This document shows, piece by piece, positions 1 to 7,654 of a DNA stretch of 37,323 bases. A program made the translations under genes and the position numbers. Under the pieces are notes generated by a model. It worked only from the letters and a program-made list of their open reading frames with translations, ran no database searches and had not been told where the DNA came from. How positions within the stretch are numbered: position 1 is the stretch's first letter; every line of letters starts with the position of its first letter. Source of the DNA: Clostridia bacterium (GTDB lineage: Bacteria; Bacillota_A; Clostridia; Christensenellales; Aristaeellaceae); assembly GCA_017397695.1 (NCBI GenBank), contig JAFQIF010000072.1:1-37323 (forward strand), read 5' to 3'.

Positions 1-59
1 ATTTCATCCCTCAGACTCCCTTCTTCGCTTCGCGGCGGTTTCAAGCTGCCTTAATGAGT
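1..59 (-). repeat. Dispersed intergenic repeat, copy A (cut by window edge)
   Basis: Read on the minus strand this is a GCAGCTTGAAACCGCCGCG-type segment followed by AAGCGAAGAAGGGAGTCTG. It matches the first half of the copies at 18966-19054 and 37235-37323. The rest of the copy lies outside the window. No gene is visible in 1-130. Confidence 0.75.
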
Positions 60-131
60 TTTCTATCCCTTAAGTGAATGTTCCAAAACCGACATTCCGC
101 CTGTCCAATTGTATCTTTCGTCCGGTTTGAA

Positions 132-160
132 TTGACATTTGTGCATCTTCGTCGTATGAT
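132..160 (+). promoter_or_regulatory. Sigma-A promoter of ftsH
   Basis: TTGACA (132-137), a 17-bp spacer and TATGAT (155-160) place a start near 167, about 40 nt before the ftsH ATG. The match to consensus is read directly; activity is inferred. Confidence 0.75.
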
Positions 161-205
161 TGAGCCACAGTAAGACGGAAAAACGCTTCCGGGAAAGGAT
201 TATAT

Positions 206-2161
206 ATGCATCAAAAAAAGGATTCCAGAAAACCGCTGATTGTATATTATATCATCTCTCTGGTGGTTGTGCTGCTGCTCAATACGCTCCTCTTCCCGCA
301 GATTGAGCGCTACAGCATCAAAGAGGTGGAATACTCCGAATTCCTGCAGATGCTTGATGACGGCGAAATCAAGGCGGTTGAAATCGACCAGACCAAGATT
401 TCCTTCACGCCTACCGAGCAGGAGGATGAGAAAAAGGCCACCTATTACACCACCAACCGTGTGACGGCGGACGATCAGATCGTTGAACGTCTCATTGATG
501 CGGATGTGACCTTTGGTCAGGTTGTGCCGGAGGAGATGAGCCCGATCATCGAGTTCCTGCTTTCCTGGGTGCTGCCGCTGGTCGTGTTCTATGGCCTTGG
601 CACGCTTATGTTCCGCAGGATGAGCAAGCAGATGGGCGGTAATTCCATGAGCTTTGGCAAGTCCAATGCCAAGATTTATGTCGAGGCTCAGACCGGCAAA
701 ACGTTTGACGACGTTGCCGGTGAGGACGAGGCCAAGGACGCCCTGCAGGAGATTGTCGACTTCCTGCATGACCCGCAGAAGTATCGCGATATCGGCGCGA
801 AGCTGCCCAAGGGCGCGCTGCTCGTCGGCCCGCCCGGCACAGGCAAGACGCTGCTGGCCAAGGCTGTTGCCGGCGAGGCAAAGGTGCCGTTTTTCTCGAT
901 CTCCGGTTCGGAGTTTGTGGAGATGTTCGTCGGCATGGGTGCGGCGCGTGTGCGCGATCTGTTCAAGCAGGCGGGCGAAAAGGCGCCCTGTATCGTCTTT
1001 ATCGATGAGATTGACGCGATCGGCAAGCGCCGCGATGCGCACGGTATGGGCGGCAACGACGAGCGCGAACAGACGCTCAACCAGCTGCTGACCGAGATGG
1101 ACGGCTTTGACGCGGGCAAGGGCGTCGTGATTCTGGCGGCAACCAACCGGCCGGAGATTCTGGATAAGGCGCTGCTGCGTCCGGGCCGCTTCGATCGCCG
1201 CATTCCGGTGGAGCTGCCTGATCTGGCGGGCCGCGAGGCAATCCTGCGCGTGCATGCCAAGGAAGTCAAGACCGAGCCGAATATCGACTATACGCAGATT
1301 GCGCGTTCCACGAGCGGCTGCTCCGGCGCGGAACTGGCGAACATCATCAATGAGGGTGCGATTGCCGCCGTGAAGGCAGGCCGTAAAGCCGTTTCTCAGC
1401 GTGATCTGGAAGAGGCGATCGAGACCGTCATTGCGGGCTACCAGCGCAAGAATGCCGTGGTCTCCCAGCGCGATAAGCTGACGGTTTCCTATCATGAGAT
1501 CGGCCATGCGCTTGTGGCTGCGAAGCTGGAAAATGCGGCCCCGGTACAAAAGATTACCATCGTGCCGCGCACCTCCGGCGCGCTGGGCTACACCATGCAG
1601 GTGGACGAGGAAGAGCGCCTGCTGATGACCCGAGAGCAGATTCTCGATAAGATTACCACCTATTGCGGCGGCCGCGCGGCGGAAGCATTGGTCTTTGGCC
1701 GCATTACCAGCGGTGCGAGCAACGATATCGAGCAGGCGACTAAGCTTGCCCGCGCGATGATCACGCGCCTGGGCATGAGCGATACCTTCGGCATGATGGC
1801 GCTGGAGACGCAGAGCGGCCAGTATGTGACCGGCGATGCGATGCTCGTGTGCTCCGATCAGACCGCTGCGCGCATCGATGTGGAGGTCAAGCAGATCATC
1901 GCGTCCTGCTATGAGCGCGCGATGCAGATTCTGACCGATAACAAGGAGAAGCTGCATGAGCTGGCCAAGATCCTGCTGGAGAAGGAGACCATCACCGGTA
2001 TCGAGTTCATGGCTGTGCTCGCGCCCAATCAGCTGCCGTCCACCTTTGAAGACGAGGTGAAGGACGCGGAGCCGGATAAGCCGCAGGAGGACGTACAGGC
2101 GGATGTGCAGGAAACGGCTGAAGCGCCGGAAGAACCTGATTCAAAGGAGACTGAAGCATGA
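206..2161 (+). CDS. ftsH: ATP-dependent zinc metalloprotease FtsH
   Basis: Membrane-anchored AAA+ protease that degrades membrane and short-lived cytosolic proteins; 651 aa, normal for the family. Two N-terminal membrane segments (about residues 11-31 and 113-133) flank a small external domain. The AAA module follows: Walker A GPPGTGKT (208-215), Walker B IVFIDEID, and the second region of homology ending RPGRFDRR. The zinc site is H430-E-I-G-H434 with the third ligand Asp507 in SNDIEQAT. Most family members read HEAGH, so Ile at the third position is a small departure. The acidic C-terminal tail is typical. The ATG follows GGGAAAGGA at a good distance. The stop overlaps the next ATG (ATGA), indicating translational coupling. 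Confidence 0.97.
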   Translation: MHQKKDSRKPLIVYYIISLVVVLLLNTLLFPQIERYSIKEVEYSEFLQMLDDGEIKAVEIDQTKISFTPTEQEDEKKATYYTTNRVTADDQIVERLIDADVTFGQVVPEEMSPIIEFLLSWVLPLVVFYGLGTLMFRRMSKQMGGNSMSFGKSNAKIYVEAQTGKTFDDVAGEDEAKDALQEIVDFLHDPQKYRDIGAKLPKGALLVGPPGTGKTLLAKAVAGEAKVPFFSISGSEFVEMFVGMGAARVRDLFKQAGEKAPCIVFIDEIDAIGKRRDAHGMGGNDEREQTLNQLLTEMDGFDAGKGVVILAATNRPEILDKALLRPGRFDRRIPVELPDLAGREAILRVHAKEVKTEPNIDYTQIARSTSGCSGAELANIINEGAIAAVKAGRKAVSQRDLEEAIETVIAGYQRKNAVVSQRDKLTVSYHEIGHALVAAKLENAAPVQKITIVPRTSGALGYTMQVDEEERLLMTREQILDKITTYCGGRAAEALVFGRITSGASNDIEQATKLARAMITRLGMSDTFGMMALETQSGQYVTGDAMLVCSDQTAARIDVEVKQIIASCYERAMQILTDNKEKLHELAKILLEKETITGIEFMAVLAPNQLPSTFEDEVKDAEPDKPQEDVQADVQETAEAPEEPDSKETEA

Positions 2162-2442
2162 TGCTGGCGATTCTGTGGGCCGTATGGCTTGTGATCAACC
2201 TGATCGTATTTATCCTCTATGGTGCGGATAAGCGAAAGGCGAAGAAGGGACAATGGCGCATTCCGGAAAAAACGCTGCTGCTGGGTACCTGGCTGCTGGG
2301 CGGCGTGGGTGCATGGCTTGCCATGCGCACCTTCCGCCATAAGACGAAGCACATTGCCTTTCAGGTGAGCGCGCCTGCGGGCGCCGTGCTGAGCATCGCA
2401 GTCATGCTGTTTGCCAGCGCAAAGCTTCTCGGATTTTTCTGA
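2158..2442 (+). CDS. DUF1294 family small membrane protein
   Basis: 94 aa with an N-terminal membrane helix (about 1-20) and further hydrophobic stretches. The conserved block YGADKRKAK...WRIPE followed by a Gly-rich LGGVGAWLAM segment and an HKTKH motif is the DUF1294 signature. Function is unknown; the family is small integral membrane proteins. The start codon overlaps the ftsH stop by 4 nt, so it is co-transcribed and probably coupled to ftsH. A strong terminator follows directly. Confidence 0.9.
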   Translation: MMLAILWAVWLVINLIVFILYGADKRKAKKGQWRIPEKTLLLGTWLLGGVGAWLAMRTFRHKTKHIAFQVSAPAGAVLSIAVMLFASAKLLGFF

Positions 2443-2450
2443 ATAAACCC

Positions 2451-2486
2451 AAAAACCGAGACCGGATTTTTCCGGTCTCGGTTTTT
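2451..2486. terminator. Bidirectional intrinsic terminator, 16-bp stem
   Basis: Perfect stem 2451-2466 / 2471-2486 with a TTTT loop and terminal A5/T5 tracts, so it works on both strands. It lies between the rightward ftsH operon and the leftward carD-like gene. Confidence 0.93.
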
Positions 2487-2572
2487 GCAGTACAAAGAGA
2501 GTATAAGCCGCTGCTAAGCAGGGAGGAGCGATACCCCTATCAAGGGAAAACATCATATCCAACGTTCGTTCG

Positions 2573-3163
2573 TTATTTTACGCCCAGCTCACTGCAGACG
2601 AATGATGCGGTTTCTTCCAAGGACATGTGCAGCACGTAGGAAAACTCCTGATGCAGCAATCGCTGGGCTTCTGCGAGGATGGCTTCGTCCGCTGCGCATG
2701 GCCGCTTTCCCTCAGCCTCACGACGGCTGCGCTCTTCGTGGATTTCCTGCATCATGCGGATGATCTTTGCGTAGTTGCCCTCGCTCAGAATTTTCGTAAA
2801 AGCTTCCTTGCGCTGTTTGCTGTCGGTGATCCAGAGACCGGTATATTCTTTGCTGCGGTGAATGAGGGCGACGATGTCCTCACGCTTGAGCAGTCTGCGC
2901 AGGATTGTATTGCCGCGGGCGACGGGCATATAGACGGTGGAGGAGTTCTTTTCTGTGGCAGGCTTGAGGATATAGTAAGTTTGACTTGGGGTACCCTGGA
3001 AATCCATGCGACGCAGTTCATCAATGATGCATACGCCTTCGGATGGATGCATGACCGTATCGCCGACACAATAGACGGGGTCAGCGTCTGGAATAGACGG
3101 CGCGGCAGGGGTGTGGATAGCCGCACCGAAGCGGCCGTTTCGCAGCGATGTGTTCGGATACAT
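2573..3163 (-). CDS. CarD/CdnL-family transcriptional regulator
   Basis: 196 aa. CarD/CdnL proteins bind the RNA polymerase beta subunit through a Tudor-like N-terminal domain and stabilise open promoter complexes, often at rRNA and stress genes. Here residues about 30-90 carry YCVGDTVMHPSEGVC...YYILKP, the typical opening of that domain. The rest is the helical DNA-contacting domain. A 30-residue N-terminal extension precedes the domain. The start follows GGGAGGGG on the minus strand. Monocistronic, ending at the bidirectional terminator. The family call is firm; which promoters it serves is unknown. Confidence 0.88.
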   Translation of the reverse strand: MYPNTSLRNGRFGAAIHTPAAPSIPDADPVYCVGDTVMHPSEGVCIIDELRRMDFQGTPSQTYYILKPATEKNSSTVYMPVARGNTILRRLLKREDIVALIHRSKEYTGLWITDSKQRKEAFTKILSEGNYAKIIRMMQEIHEERSRREAEGKRPCAADEAILAEAQRLLHQEFSYVLHMSLEETASFVCSELGVK

Positions 3164-3198
3164 AAAGCCCCTCCCAGTTTCTTGTGATTATATATAGA

Positions 3199-3228
3199 AT
3201 TATATCATTTTGGGTTGGGAGGGAGCAA
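3199..3228 (-). promoter_or_regulatory. Possible promoter of the carD-like gene
   Basis: On the minus strand TATAAT (3204-3199) lies 18 bp from a weak TTGCTC (3228-3223). The -10 is consensus but the -35 is poor, so this is tentative. Confidence 0.4.
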
Positions 3229-3265
3229 AAGGCATTCCAGACAAAATTGCATGCAGAAAGCACAT

Positions 3266-3297
3266 AAAAAAGCGCAGAGCGTATGCTCTGCGCTTTT
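3266..3297 (-). terminator. Intrinsic terminator of the DUF1858 gene
   Basis: Stem AAAAGCGCAGAGC (3268-3280) pairs with 3285-3297 around a 4-nt loop. Read leftward it ends in a T run, just beyond the stop at 3309. Confidence 0.88.
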
Positions 3298-3308
3298 ATC
3301 TGCAGCGA

Positions 3309-3512
3309 TTACTTCTTCTTCGCGTCGAAGAACGCGTTGAGCGCCTTCACCAGCTGGTCCGCGTCGATGCCGTGCACGAGGCTGGCCTCGGCGATGGACT
3401 CGGCGGAAGCATGCGGGCAGTACAGGCAGTGCATGCCGTAGGACATGAAGACCGGAGCGACTTCCGGATCGAGCTTCATGACGGAGGCGATGGTCATATC
3501 GGCAGTGATCAT
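3309..3512 (-). CDS. DUF1858 domain protein (small, redox-type CxxC)
   Basis: 67 aa. The sequence MITADMTIASVMKLDPEVAP, then MHCLYCPHA, matches the DUF1858 family, small proteins with a CxxC pair that often sit near hybrid-cluster or ScdA-like proteins. Molecular function is not established. I chose the ATG at 3512 because AAAGAAGG lies 8 nt upstream on the minus strand; a longer in-frame start at 3584 would sit upstream of the predicted promoter -10. It has its own promoter and terminator. Confidence 0.85.
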   Translation of the reverse strand: MITADMTIASVMKLDPEVAPVFMSYGMHCLYCPHASAESIAEASLVHGIDADQLVKALNAFFDAKKK

Positions 3513-3548
3513 GAAAAGACCTTCTTTCTTAAACTTGATGCGTATGTA

Positions 3549-3577
3549 ATGATACACCATTTTTCCTGTTCTGGCAA
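3549..3577 (-). promoter_or_regulatory. Promoter of the DUF1858 gene
   Basis: Minus strand TTGCCA (3577-3572), 17-bp spacer, TATCAT (3554-3549). It supports the downstream start at 3512. Confidence 0.6.
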
Positions 3578-3653
3578 GATGCAAACAATTGGCAGAAAAT
3601 ATGGATAGATGTTGACTTTTATGTAAACTTCATGGATGCATATAAACTGCGCG

Positions 3654-3682
3654 TAGACAACGCACAAAAAACGTGTTATAAT
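3654..3682 (+). promoter_or_regulatory. Promoter of relQ-like gene
   Basis: TAGACA (3654-3659), 17-bp spacer, consensus TATAAT (3677-3682). The predicted start near 3689 leaves a leader of about 58 nt. Confidence 0.7.
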
Positions 3683-3746
3683 GATTGCATAGAAAACACG
3701 CCTGTGATTTGGTGAATCCGCAGGACGAACGAAACAGGGAAGGACC

Positions 3747-4427
3747 ATGAGAAACAACGAATTGCGCGGACCGGCAGCCATCGAGATGGACATCATCCCG
3801 TCGGATACCGAGCATCTGTTTTCGCACGAGGCGCTCTACCAGGAGACGATGATGCGCTACCACTGTGCGATACTGGAAATGCGAACCAAGCTGGAGGTAC
3901 TCTCCAAGGATCTGGCTGTCCGTTATCGCAGAAACCCCATCGAATTCATCGAAAGCCGACTGAAGAAGCCCTCCTCGATTGCCAGAAAGCTCAGGCGCAA
4001 CGGCAGCGAGATCACGGTTGAAAATATGATCGCACAGGTGTCCGATATCGCCGGCATACGCGTGCTGTGCGCATACATCGACGATATTTACGAAATCGCC
4101 CGCATGCTTGCGCGCCAGCAGGATGTGCGCATCATCAACGTCAAGGACTATATCAAGCATCCCAAGGACAACGGCTATCGCAGCTATCACATGATCGTCG
4201 AGATTCCGGTGTATTTCTCCGATGAGGTACGCCCTGTGCGCTGTGAGATCCAGATCCGGACGATCGCTATGGACTTCTGGGCGACGCTGGATCACGACAT
4301 GCAGTATAAAAAAGAGGTAGAGGACGCGGAGGAAATCATGCGTGAGCTCAAGGAATGCGCGGATATTATCCACAATACGGATGAGAAAATGATGCGTCTT
4401 CGCGAGCGCATTCACAGAATCGATTGA
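3747..4427 (+). CDS. relQ: Small alarmone synthetase, RelQ/YjbM type
   Basis: 226 aa, single-domain (p)ppGpp synthase that transfers pyrophosphate from ATP to GDP/GTP; no hydrolase, TGS or ACT domain. Visible synthase motifs: RLKKPSSIARKL (substrate-binding basic segment), DIAGIRVLCAY, the G-loop-like KDYIKHPKDNGYRSYH, and CEIQIRTIAMDFWATLDH with the catalytic-site Glu/Gln. Length and motif order match the RelQ (YjbM) class rather than RelP. The ATG follows GGGAAGGA. It has its own promoter and a GC-rich hairpin after the stop, so it is probably monocistronic. Confidence 0.92.
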   Translation: MRNNELRGPAAIEMDIIPSDTEHLFSHEALYQETMMRYHCAILEMRTKLEVLSKDLAVRYRRNPIEFIESRLKKPSSIARKLRRNGSEITVENMIAQVSDIAGIRVLCAYIDDIYEIARMLARQQDVRIINVKDYIKHPKDNGYRSYHMIVEIPVYFSDEVRPVRCEIQIRTIAMDFWATLDHDMQYKKEVEDAEEIMRELKECADIIHNTDEKMMRLRERIHRID

Positions 4428-4446
4428 TTCCACGCTATGCTCAATC

Positions 4447-4473
4447 AGCGGCGCGCCTTCGGGCGCGCTGTTT
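4447..4473 (+). terminator. Possible terminator after relQ
   Basis: GCGCGCC (4451-4457), a TTCG tetraloop and GGCGCGC (4462-4468) form a very stable stem, but only a short TGTTT tail follows. A likely but weak intrinsic terminator. Confidence 0.55.
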
Positions 4474-4520
4474 GCATGGCCCGAAAAAGACAAATAAAAA
4501 TTGGATTATGACAAATATAG

Positions 4521-4549
4521 TTGACAATGCAAGCGTGCTGCGCTATAAT
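4521..4549 (+). promoter_or_regulatory. Perfect-consensus sigma-A promoter
   Basis: TTGACA (4521-4526), 17 bp, TATAAT (4544-4549): no mismatch to the sigma-A consensus. It drives the C_GCAxxG_C_C gene 23 nt beyond the expected start. Confidence 0.88.
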
Positions 4550-4578
4550 CAGAGCATCACAATCGGGAGGAAAATGAT

Positions 4579-4992
4579 ATGCTTGCAGATGTGGCTGAGA
4601 AGTATTTTCTTGAAGGCGATTATAATTGTGCCGAGAGCGTGTTGCTGGCGGCCAATGAGGTATATAAACTGGGGCTGGACGGGGAGAACGCCCATCGTCT
4701 GGTGAGTGCATTTGGCGGCGGCATGGGCTGCGGTATGCTTTGCGGCGCGATTGCAGGCAGCATGGCTGCGCTGGGTCAGGCGGCGGTAACAGAGCGTGCG
4801 CATGTGACGGAGGGATTCAAGGACCTGTGCGCTGAGACGGCTGAGCAGATGCAGACAGCGCTGGGGGATATGAACTGCAGCGTGATCAAGCCTGCGCTGT
4901 TTCAGGAAGGCCGCCGCTGCGCTGAAACCGTGCGCCGCGCGGCGGATGTATTAGAAAAGCAGCTGGATCAGCTGATGGCTGTCAGAGCTTGA
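4579..4992 (+). CDS. C_GCAxxG_C_C family protein
   Basis: 137 aa. The hallmark CGMLCGAIAG stretch plus NCAES near the N-terminus and later Cys residues (about 78 and 95) match this family of putative redox/metal-binding proteins. Length is typical. Biochemical function is unknown. The ATG follows GGGAGGAAA. It is preceded by a consensus promoter, implying strong constitutive expression. Its last codons overlap the promoter of the next gene. Confidence 0.85.
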   Translation: MLADVAEKYFLEGDYNCAESVLLAANEVYKLGLDGENAHRLVSAFGGGMGCGMLCGAIAGSMAALGQAAVTERAHVTEGFKDLCAETAEQMQTALGDMNCSVIKPALFQEGRRCAETVRRAADVLEKQLDQLMAVRA

Positions 4993-5017
4993 AAAAAAGG
5001 GAACTGCCTGATATAAT
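4989..5017 (+). promoter_or_regulatory. Promoter of the DUF951 gene
   Basis: TTGAAA (4989-4994), 17-bp spacer, TATAAT (5012-5017). The -35 overlaps the stop codon of the upstream gene. The predicted start near 5024 rules out the upstream in-frame ATG at 4989 for this transcript. Confidence 0.75.
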
Positions 5018-5051
5018 AAACAGAAATCTATTGATATCGAGGAAGAAACTG

Positions 5052-5276
5052 ATGGAAGAACTGATGCTGGGCGATCTGGTGCAGATGCGCAAGACCCATC
5101 CCTGCGGCAGCGACAAATGGACGGTGATCCGCGTGGGTGCGGATATCAAGATCCGCTGCAGCGGCTGCAGCCGCATCGTGATGATGGACAGGGCCGATTT
5201 TATGAAGCGTATGAAGAAGATCATTGCGCACAGCGAAACGCCCATCCGCGGCACGAATGAATTCGACGAGCCGTAA
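5052..5276 (+). CDS. DUF951 family protein
   Basis: 74 aa. LGDLVQMRKTHPCGSDKW, then VGADIKIRCSGCSRIVMMDR, is the DUF951 pattern: a short beta protein with C/H residues (HPC, CSGC) suggesting a bound metal. Function is unknown; in Firmicutes it is often near mechanosensitive-channel or ychF genes, not seen here. The start at 5052 is set by GAGGAAG 8 nt upstream and by the promoter at 4989-5017. Confidence 0.85.
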   Translation: MEELMLGDLVQMRKTHPCGSDKWTVIRVGADIKIRCSGCSRIVMMDRADFMKRMKKIIAHSETPIRGTNEFDEP

Positions 5277-5335
5277 ACGGTATGCCGCCGGCAGCGTCGC
5301 AGAAATATGAACAAGCAAAGAGAGGCGCATATCCC

Positions 5336-5905
5336 ATGGAGCAGAAAAAGAATCAGAATACCGAGGAAAAGAAAGAGAAGAAGTCGCTCAGGCGAGAAAT
5401 CTTCGAGTGGATCATGGTCTTCGTCGTGGCTGCGGCGCTGGCGTTTGTTGTTCGCACGTTTATCTTCGAGCCTGTGCGCGTGGACGGCGCATCCATGATG
5501 TACACGCTGGAGAATGGCGAATTCATGATTGCCACGAAGTATGATTATCTGCTGGGCGATCCGGAGCGCTTTGATATTGTCATCTGCAATTATCCCAACA
5601 CCAGCGACGGCATGTACCGCGTCAAGCGCGTGATCGGCATGCCGGATGAGACGATTGAGCTGCGCGCGGGTGAACTGTATGTCGATGGCAAGCACATCGA
5701 GCAGGATTTTGAGATGACGCCCAACGAGGCGTATTTCGGACCGTATACCGTGCCGCCGGGACATTATTTCGTTATCGGCGATAACCGCAACAACTCCAAG
5801 GATAGCCGAAGCGCGATGGTCGGCCCGCTCTCCCGCGACGAGATCAAGGGCCATGTGCGCGCGGTTGTGTTCCCGTTTGGTCGTTTCCGCTTGATGGAAG
5901 ACTGA
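5336..5905 (+). CDS. lepB: Signal peptidase I
   Basis: 189 aa, type I (SipS-like) leader peptidase that cleaves Sec and Tat signal peptides at the outer membrane face. A charged N-terminus and one membrane anchor (about 24-44) precede the catalytic domain. Ser53 is in VDGASMMYTL and the general-base Lys97 in YRVKRVIG; box E is GDNRNNSKDSR. The usual Pro after SM-x (as in SMYPTL or SMMPTL) is Tyr here. I chose the ATG at 5336 because AGAGAGG precedes it; an upstream ATG at 5282 has no good ribosome site. Followed by a strong terminator. Confidence 0.94.
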   Translation: MEQKKNQNTEEKKEKKSLRREIFEWIMVFVVAAALAFVVRTFIFEPVRVDGASMMYTLENGEFMIATKYDYLLGDPERFDIVICNYPNTSDGMYRVKRVIGMPDETIELRAGELYVDGKHIEQDFEMTPNEAYFGPYTVPPGHYFVIGDNRNNSKDSRSAMVGPLSRDEIKGHVRAVVFPFGRFRLMED

Positions 5906-5917
5906 GAAAAAGCATAG

Positions 5918-5947
5918 AAAAAGAACCTTCTTGGGAAGGTTCTTTTT
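5918..5947. terminator. Bidirectional intrinsic terminator
   Basis: Perfect 13-bp stem 5918-5930 / 5935-5947 with A5 and T5 ends, between convergent lepB and the minus-strand gene ending at 5963. Confidence 0.92.
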
Positions 5948-5962
5948 GTATATGGATGTATG

Positions 5963-6202
5963 TTACAGTCGGGCCACCTTCAGAGCTTGACGGGAAAACG
6001 TCATCGGCCGCACAAAAGGCAGGCGGCTTGCGCGCACAAAGACGGTATCGCCGGCCGTGCGGATGACAAGCTGCGTGGGATGCAGGCGAAGCATACCGAC
6101 CCGGTCGGAGACGAAGATGGAGATTGGGCCGCCCTCGGGCAGTCCGCAGTCCTGCTCCATGCGGGCAAGAAGCTGAAAGATGTTTTCTTTGCTGGGTTTC
6201 AT
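5963..6202 (-). CDS. Small hypothetical protein
   Basis: 79 aa, unrecognised. It is supported by AAAGGAG 8 nt before the ATG on the minus strand and by a terminator directly downstream. Composition is mixed alpha/beta with no membrane segment or Cys motif: N-terminal MKPSKENIFQLLARMEQDCG, then a beta-rich part (ISIFVSDRVGMLRLHPTQLV). No function is proposed. Confidence 0.65.
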   Translation of the reverse strand: MKPSKENIFQLLARMEQDCGLPEGGPISIFVSDRVGMLRLHPTQLVIRTAGDTVFVRASRLPFVRPMTFSRQALKVARL

Positions 6203-6281
6203 GAAGGATTGCTCCTTTCAAAAAATGTCCATAACAATATTCAAATTCGCGCTTGCGCCGCGTTTTCCTGCCGGGCGGGGA

Positions 6282-6310
6282 TTGCATTTTCTTTCCTGCT
6301 GACGTATCAT
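6282..6310 (+). promoter_or_regulatory. Promoter of the malic enzyme gene
   Basis: TTGCAT (6282-6287), 17 bp, TATCAT (6305-6310), about 40 nt before the ribosome site. Confidence 0.55.
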
Positions 6311-6356
6311 TAATCAATAAAGCAAACAACGCCGCCTGAAAAGAGGAGAAGGTTTT

Positions 6357-7529
6357 ATGGATATCAAGAAAGAGGCGCTCAAAAAGCACTACGAATGGCA
6401 GGGCAAGCTGGAAGTTGTCGCGCGTGCGAAGGTGACCAACAGCGAGGAACTCTCTCTGGCCTACACGCCGGGTGTGGCCGAGCCGTGCCTGGCGATCCGC
6501 GATGATTACAATAAGAGCTACGAGCTTACCCGCCGCGCGAACATGGTCGCCGTCATTACTGACGGCACGGCGATTCTGGGCCTTGGCGATATCGGTCCGG
6601 AGGCGGGCATGCCGGTGATGGAGGGCAAGTGTGTGCTCTTTAAGGAGTTTGCCGGCGTGGATGCATTCCCGATCTGCATCCGCAGCAAGGACGTGGACGA
6701 GCTTGTGCGTACGATCTATCTGATCTCCGGCAGCTTTGGCGGCATCAATCTGGAGGATATCGCTGCGCCGCGTTGTTTTGAGGTGGAGCGCAGGCTCAAG
6801 GAGATCTGCGACATTCCCGTTTTCCATGATGACCAGCATGGCACGGCGATCGTTGTTGCCGCGGCGATGATCAATGCGCTCAAGGTTGTGGGCAAGGAAA
6901 TGGATAAGGTACGCGTGGTCATCAACGGCGCGGGCAGCGCGGGTGTTGCCATCGGCAGGCATCTTCTGAATCTGGGTGTCAAAGACCTGATCCTGGTGGA
7001 TCGCTTCGGCATGATCTGCGAGGGTATGGAAGGCCTCAATCCCGCGCACGAGGAGATGAGCCGTATCACCAATCCGCGCCATGTTACGGGCACGCTGGCG
7101 GACGCCATGCGCGGCGCAGATGTGTTTATCGGCGTGAGCGCGCCGGGCATCGTTACGGCTGAGATGGTCGCTTCCATGAACACAGACGCATGCGTCTTCC
7201 CGATGGCCAATCCTGTGCCGGAAATTTTCCCGGCAGAGGCAGAAGCGGCCGGAGCGGCGGTGGTCGGCAGCGGCCGCAGCGATTATAAAAACCAGATCAA
7301 CAATGTGCTCGCCTTCCCGGGTATCTTCCGTGGCGCGCTGGATGTGCGCGCGAGCGATATCAACGAAGAGATGAAGATGGCGGCAAGTTACGCAATCGCG
7401 GGCCTTGTGTCCGATGAGGAGCTGTGTGCCGATTATATCATGCCCAAGGCATTTGACAAGCGCGTGGGCCCGGCTGTGGCTGCGGCTGTCGCCGAGGCGG
7501 CGCGCAGAAGCGGCGTGGCGAGAATCTGA
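6357..7529 (+). CDS. NAD(P)-dependent malic enzyme, short form
   Basis: 390 aa. Oxidative decarboxylation of L-malate to pyruvate and CO2, linking C4 acids with pyruvate and supplying NAD(P)H. Family motifs seen: YTPGVAEPC, a GLGDIGPEAGMPVMEGK block, GGINLEDIAAPRCFEVE, FHDDQHGTAIV (metal/substrate site) and the Rossmann GAGSAGVAIG. It lacks the phosphotransacetylase-like C-terminal domain of MaeB, so it is the short bacterial class. Cofactor preference cannot be read with confidence. The ATG follows AGAGGAGAAGG. Own promoter and terminator. Confidence 0.93.
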   Translation: MDIKKEALKKHYEWQGKLEVVARAKVTNSEELSLAYTPGVAEPCLAIRDDYNKSYELTRRANMVAVITDGTAILGLGDIGPEAGMPVMEGKCVLFKEFAGVDAFPICIRSKDVDELVRTIYLISGSFGGINLEDIAAPRCFEVERRLKEICDIPVFHDDQHGTAIVVAAAMINALKVVGKEMDKVRVVINGAGSAGVAIGRHLLNLGVKDLILVDRFGMICEGMEGLNPAHEEMSRITNPRHVTGTLADAMRGADVFIGVSAPGIVTAEMVASMNTDACVFPMANPVPEIFPAEAEAAGAAVVGSGRSDYKNQINNVLAFPGIFRGALDVRASDINEEMKMAASYAIAGLVSDEELCADYIMPKAFDKRVGPAVAAAVAEAARRSGVARI

Positions 7530-7556
7530 CCGAAGGCAGGATTTTGCCGGAAATTC

Positions 7557-7585
7557 TTGTATTATCTGAAATAATGGTGTACAAT
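7557..7585 (+). promoter_or_regulatory. Promoter of the cobW-type operon
   Basis: TTGTAT (7557-7562), 17 bp, TACAAT (7580-7585). Its predicted start (about 7592) falls inside the left arm of the hairpin at 7588-7613, so its own transcript would lack part of that arm. Confidence 0.55.
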
Positions 7586-7587
7586 AT

Positions 7588-7622
7588 ACAGTTGGAATCC
7601 TGTTTCCAACTGTTTTTTCTTT
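7588..7622 (+). terminator. Intrinsic terminator overlapping the cobW promoter
   Basis: ACAGTTGGAA (7588-7597) pairs with 7604-7613, followed by a long T-rich tract. It should end malic-enzyme transcripts. It could also act as an operator, because it is a dyad at the downstream start site. Confidence 0.78.
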
Positions 7623-7654
7623 TTCTGTTTTGTGTGTTAAAGGAGATTCACGAT

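Noticed and set aside
200..1957. Long antisense open frame opposite ftsH (585 codons)
   Set aside because: No ribosome site, no recognisable family, and exact opposition to a clear FtsH gene; a by-product of GC-rich codon use.
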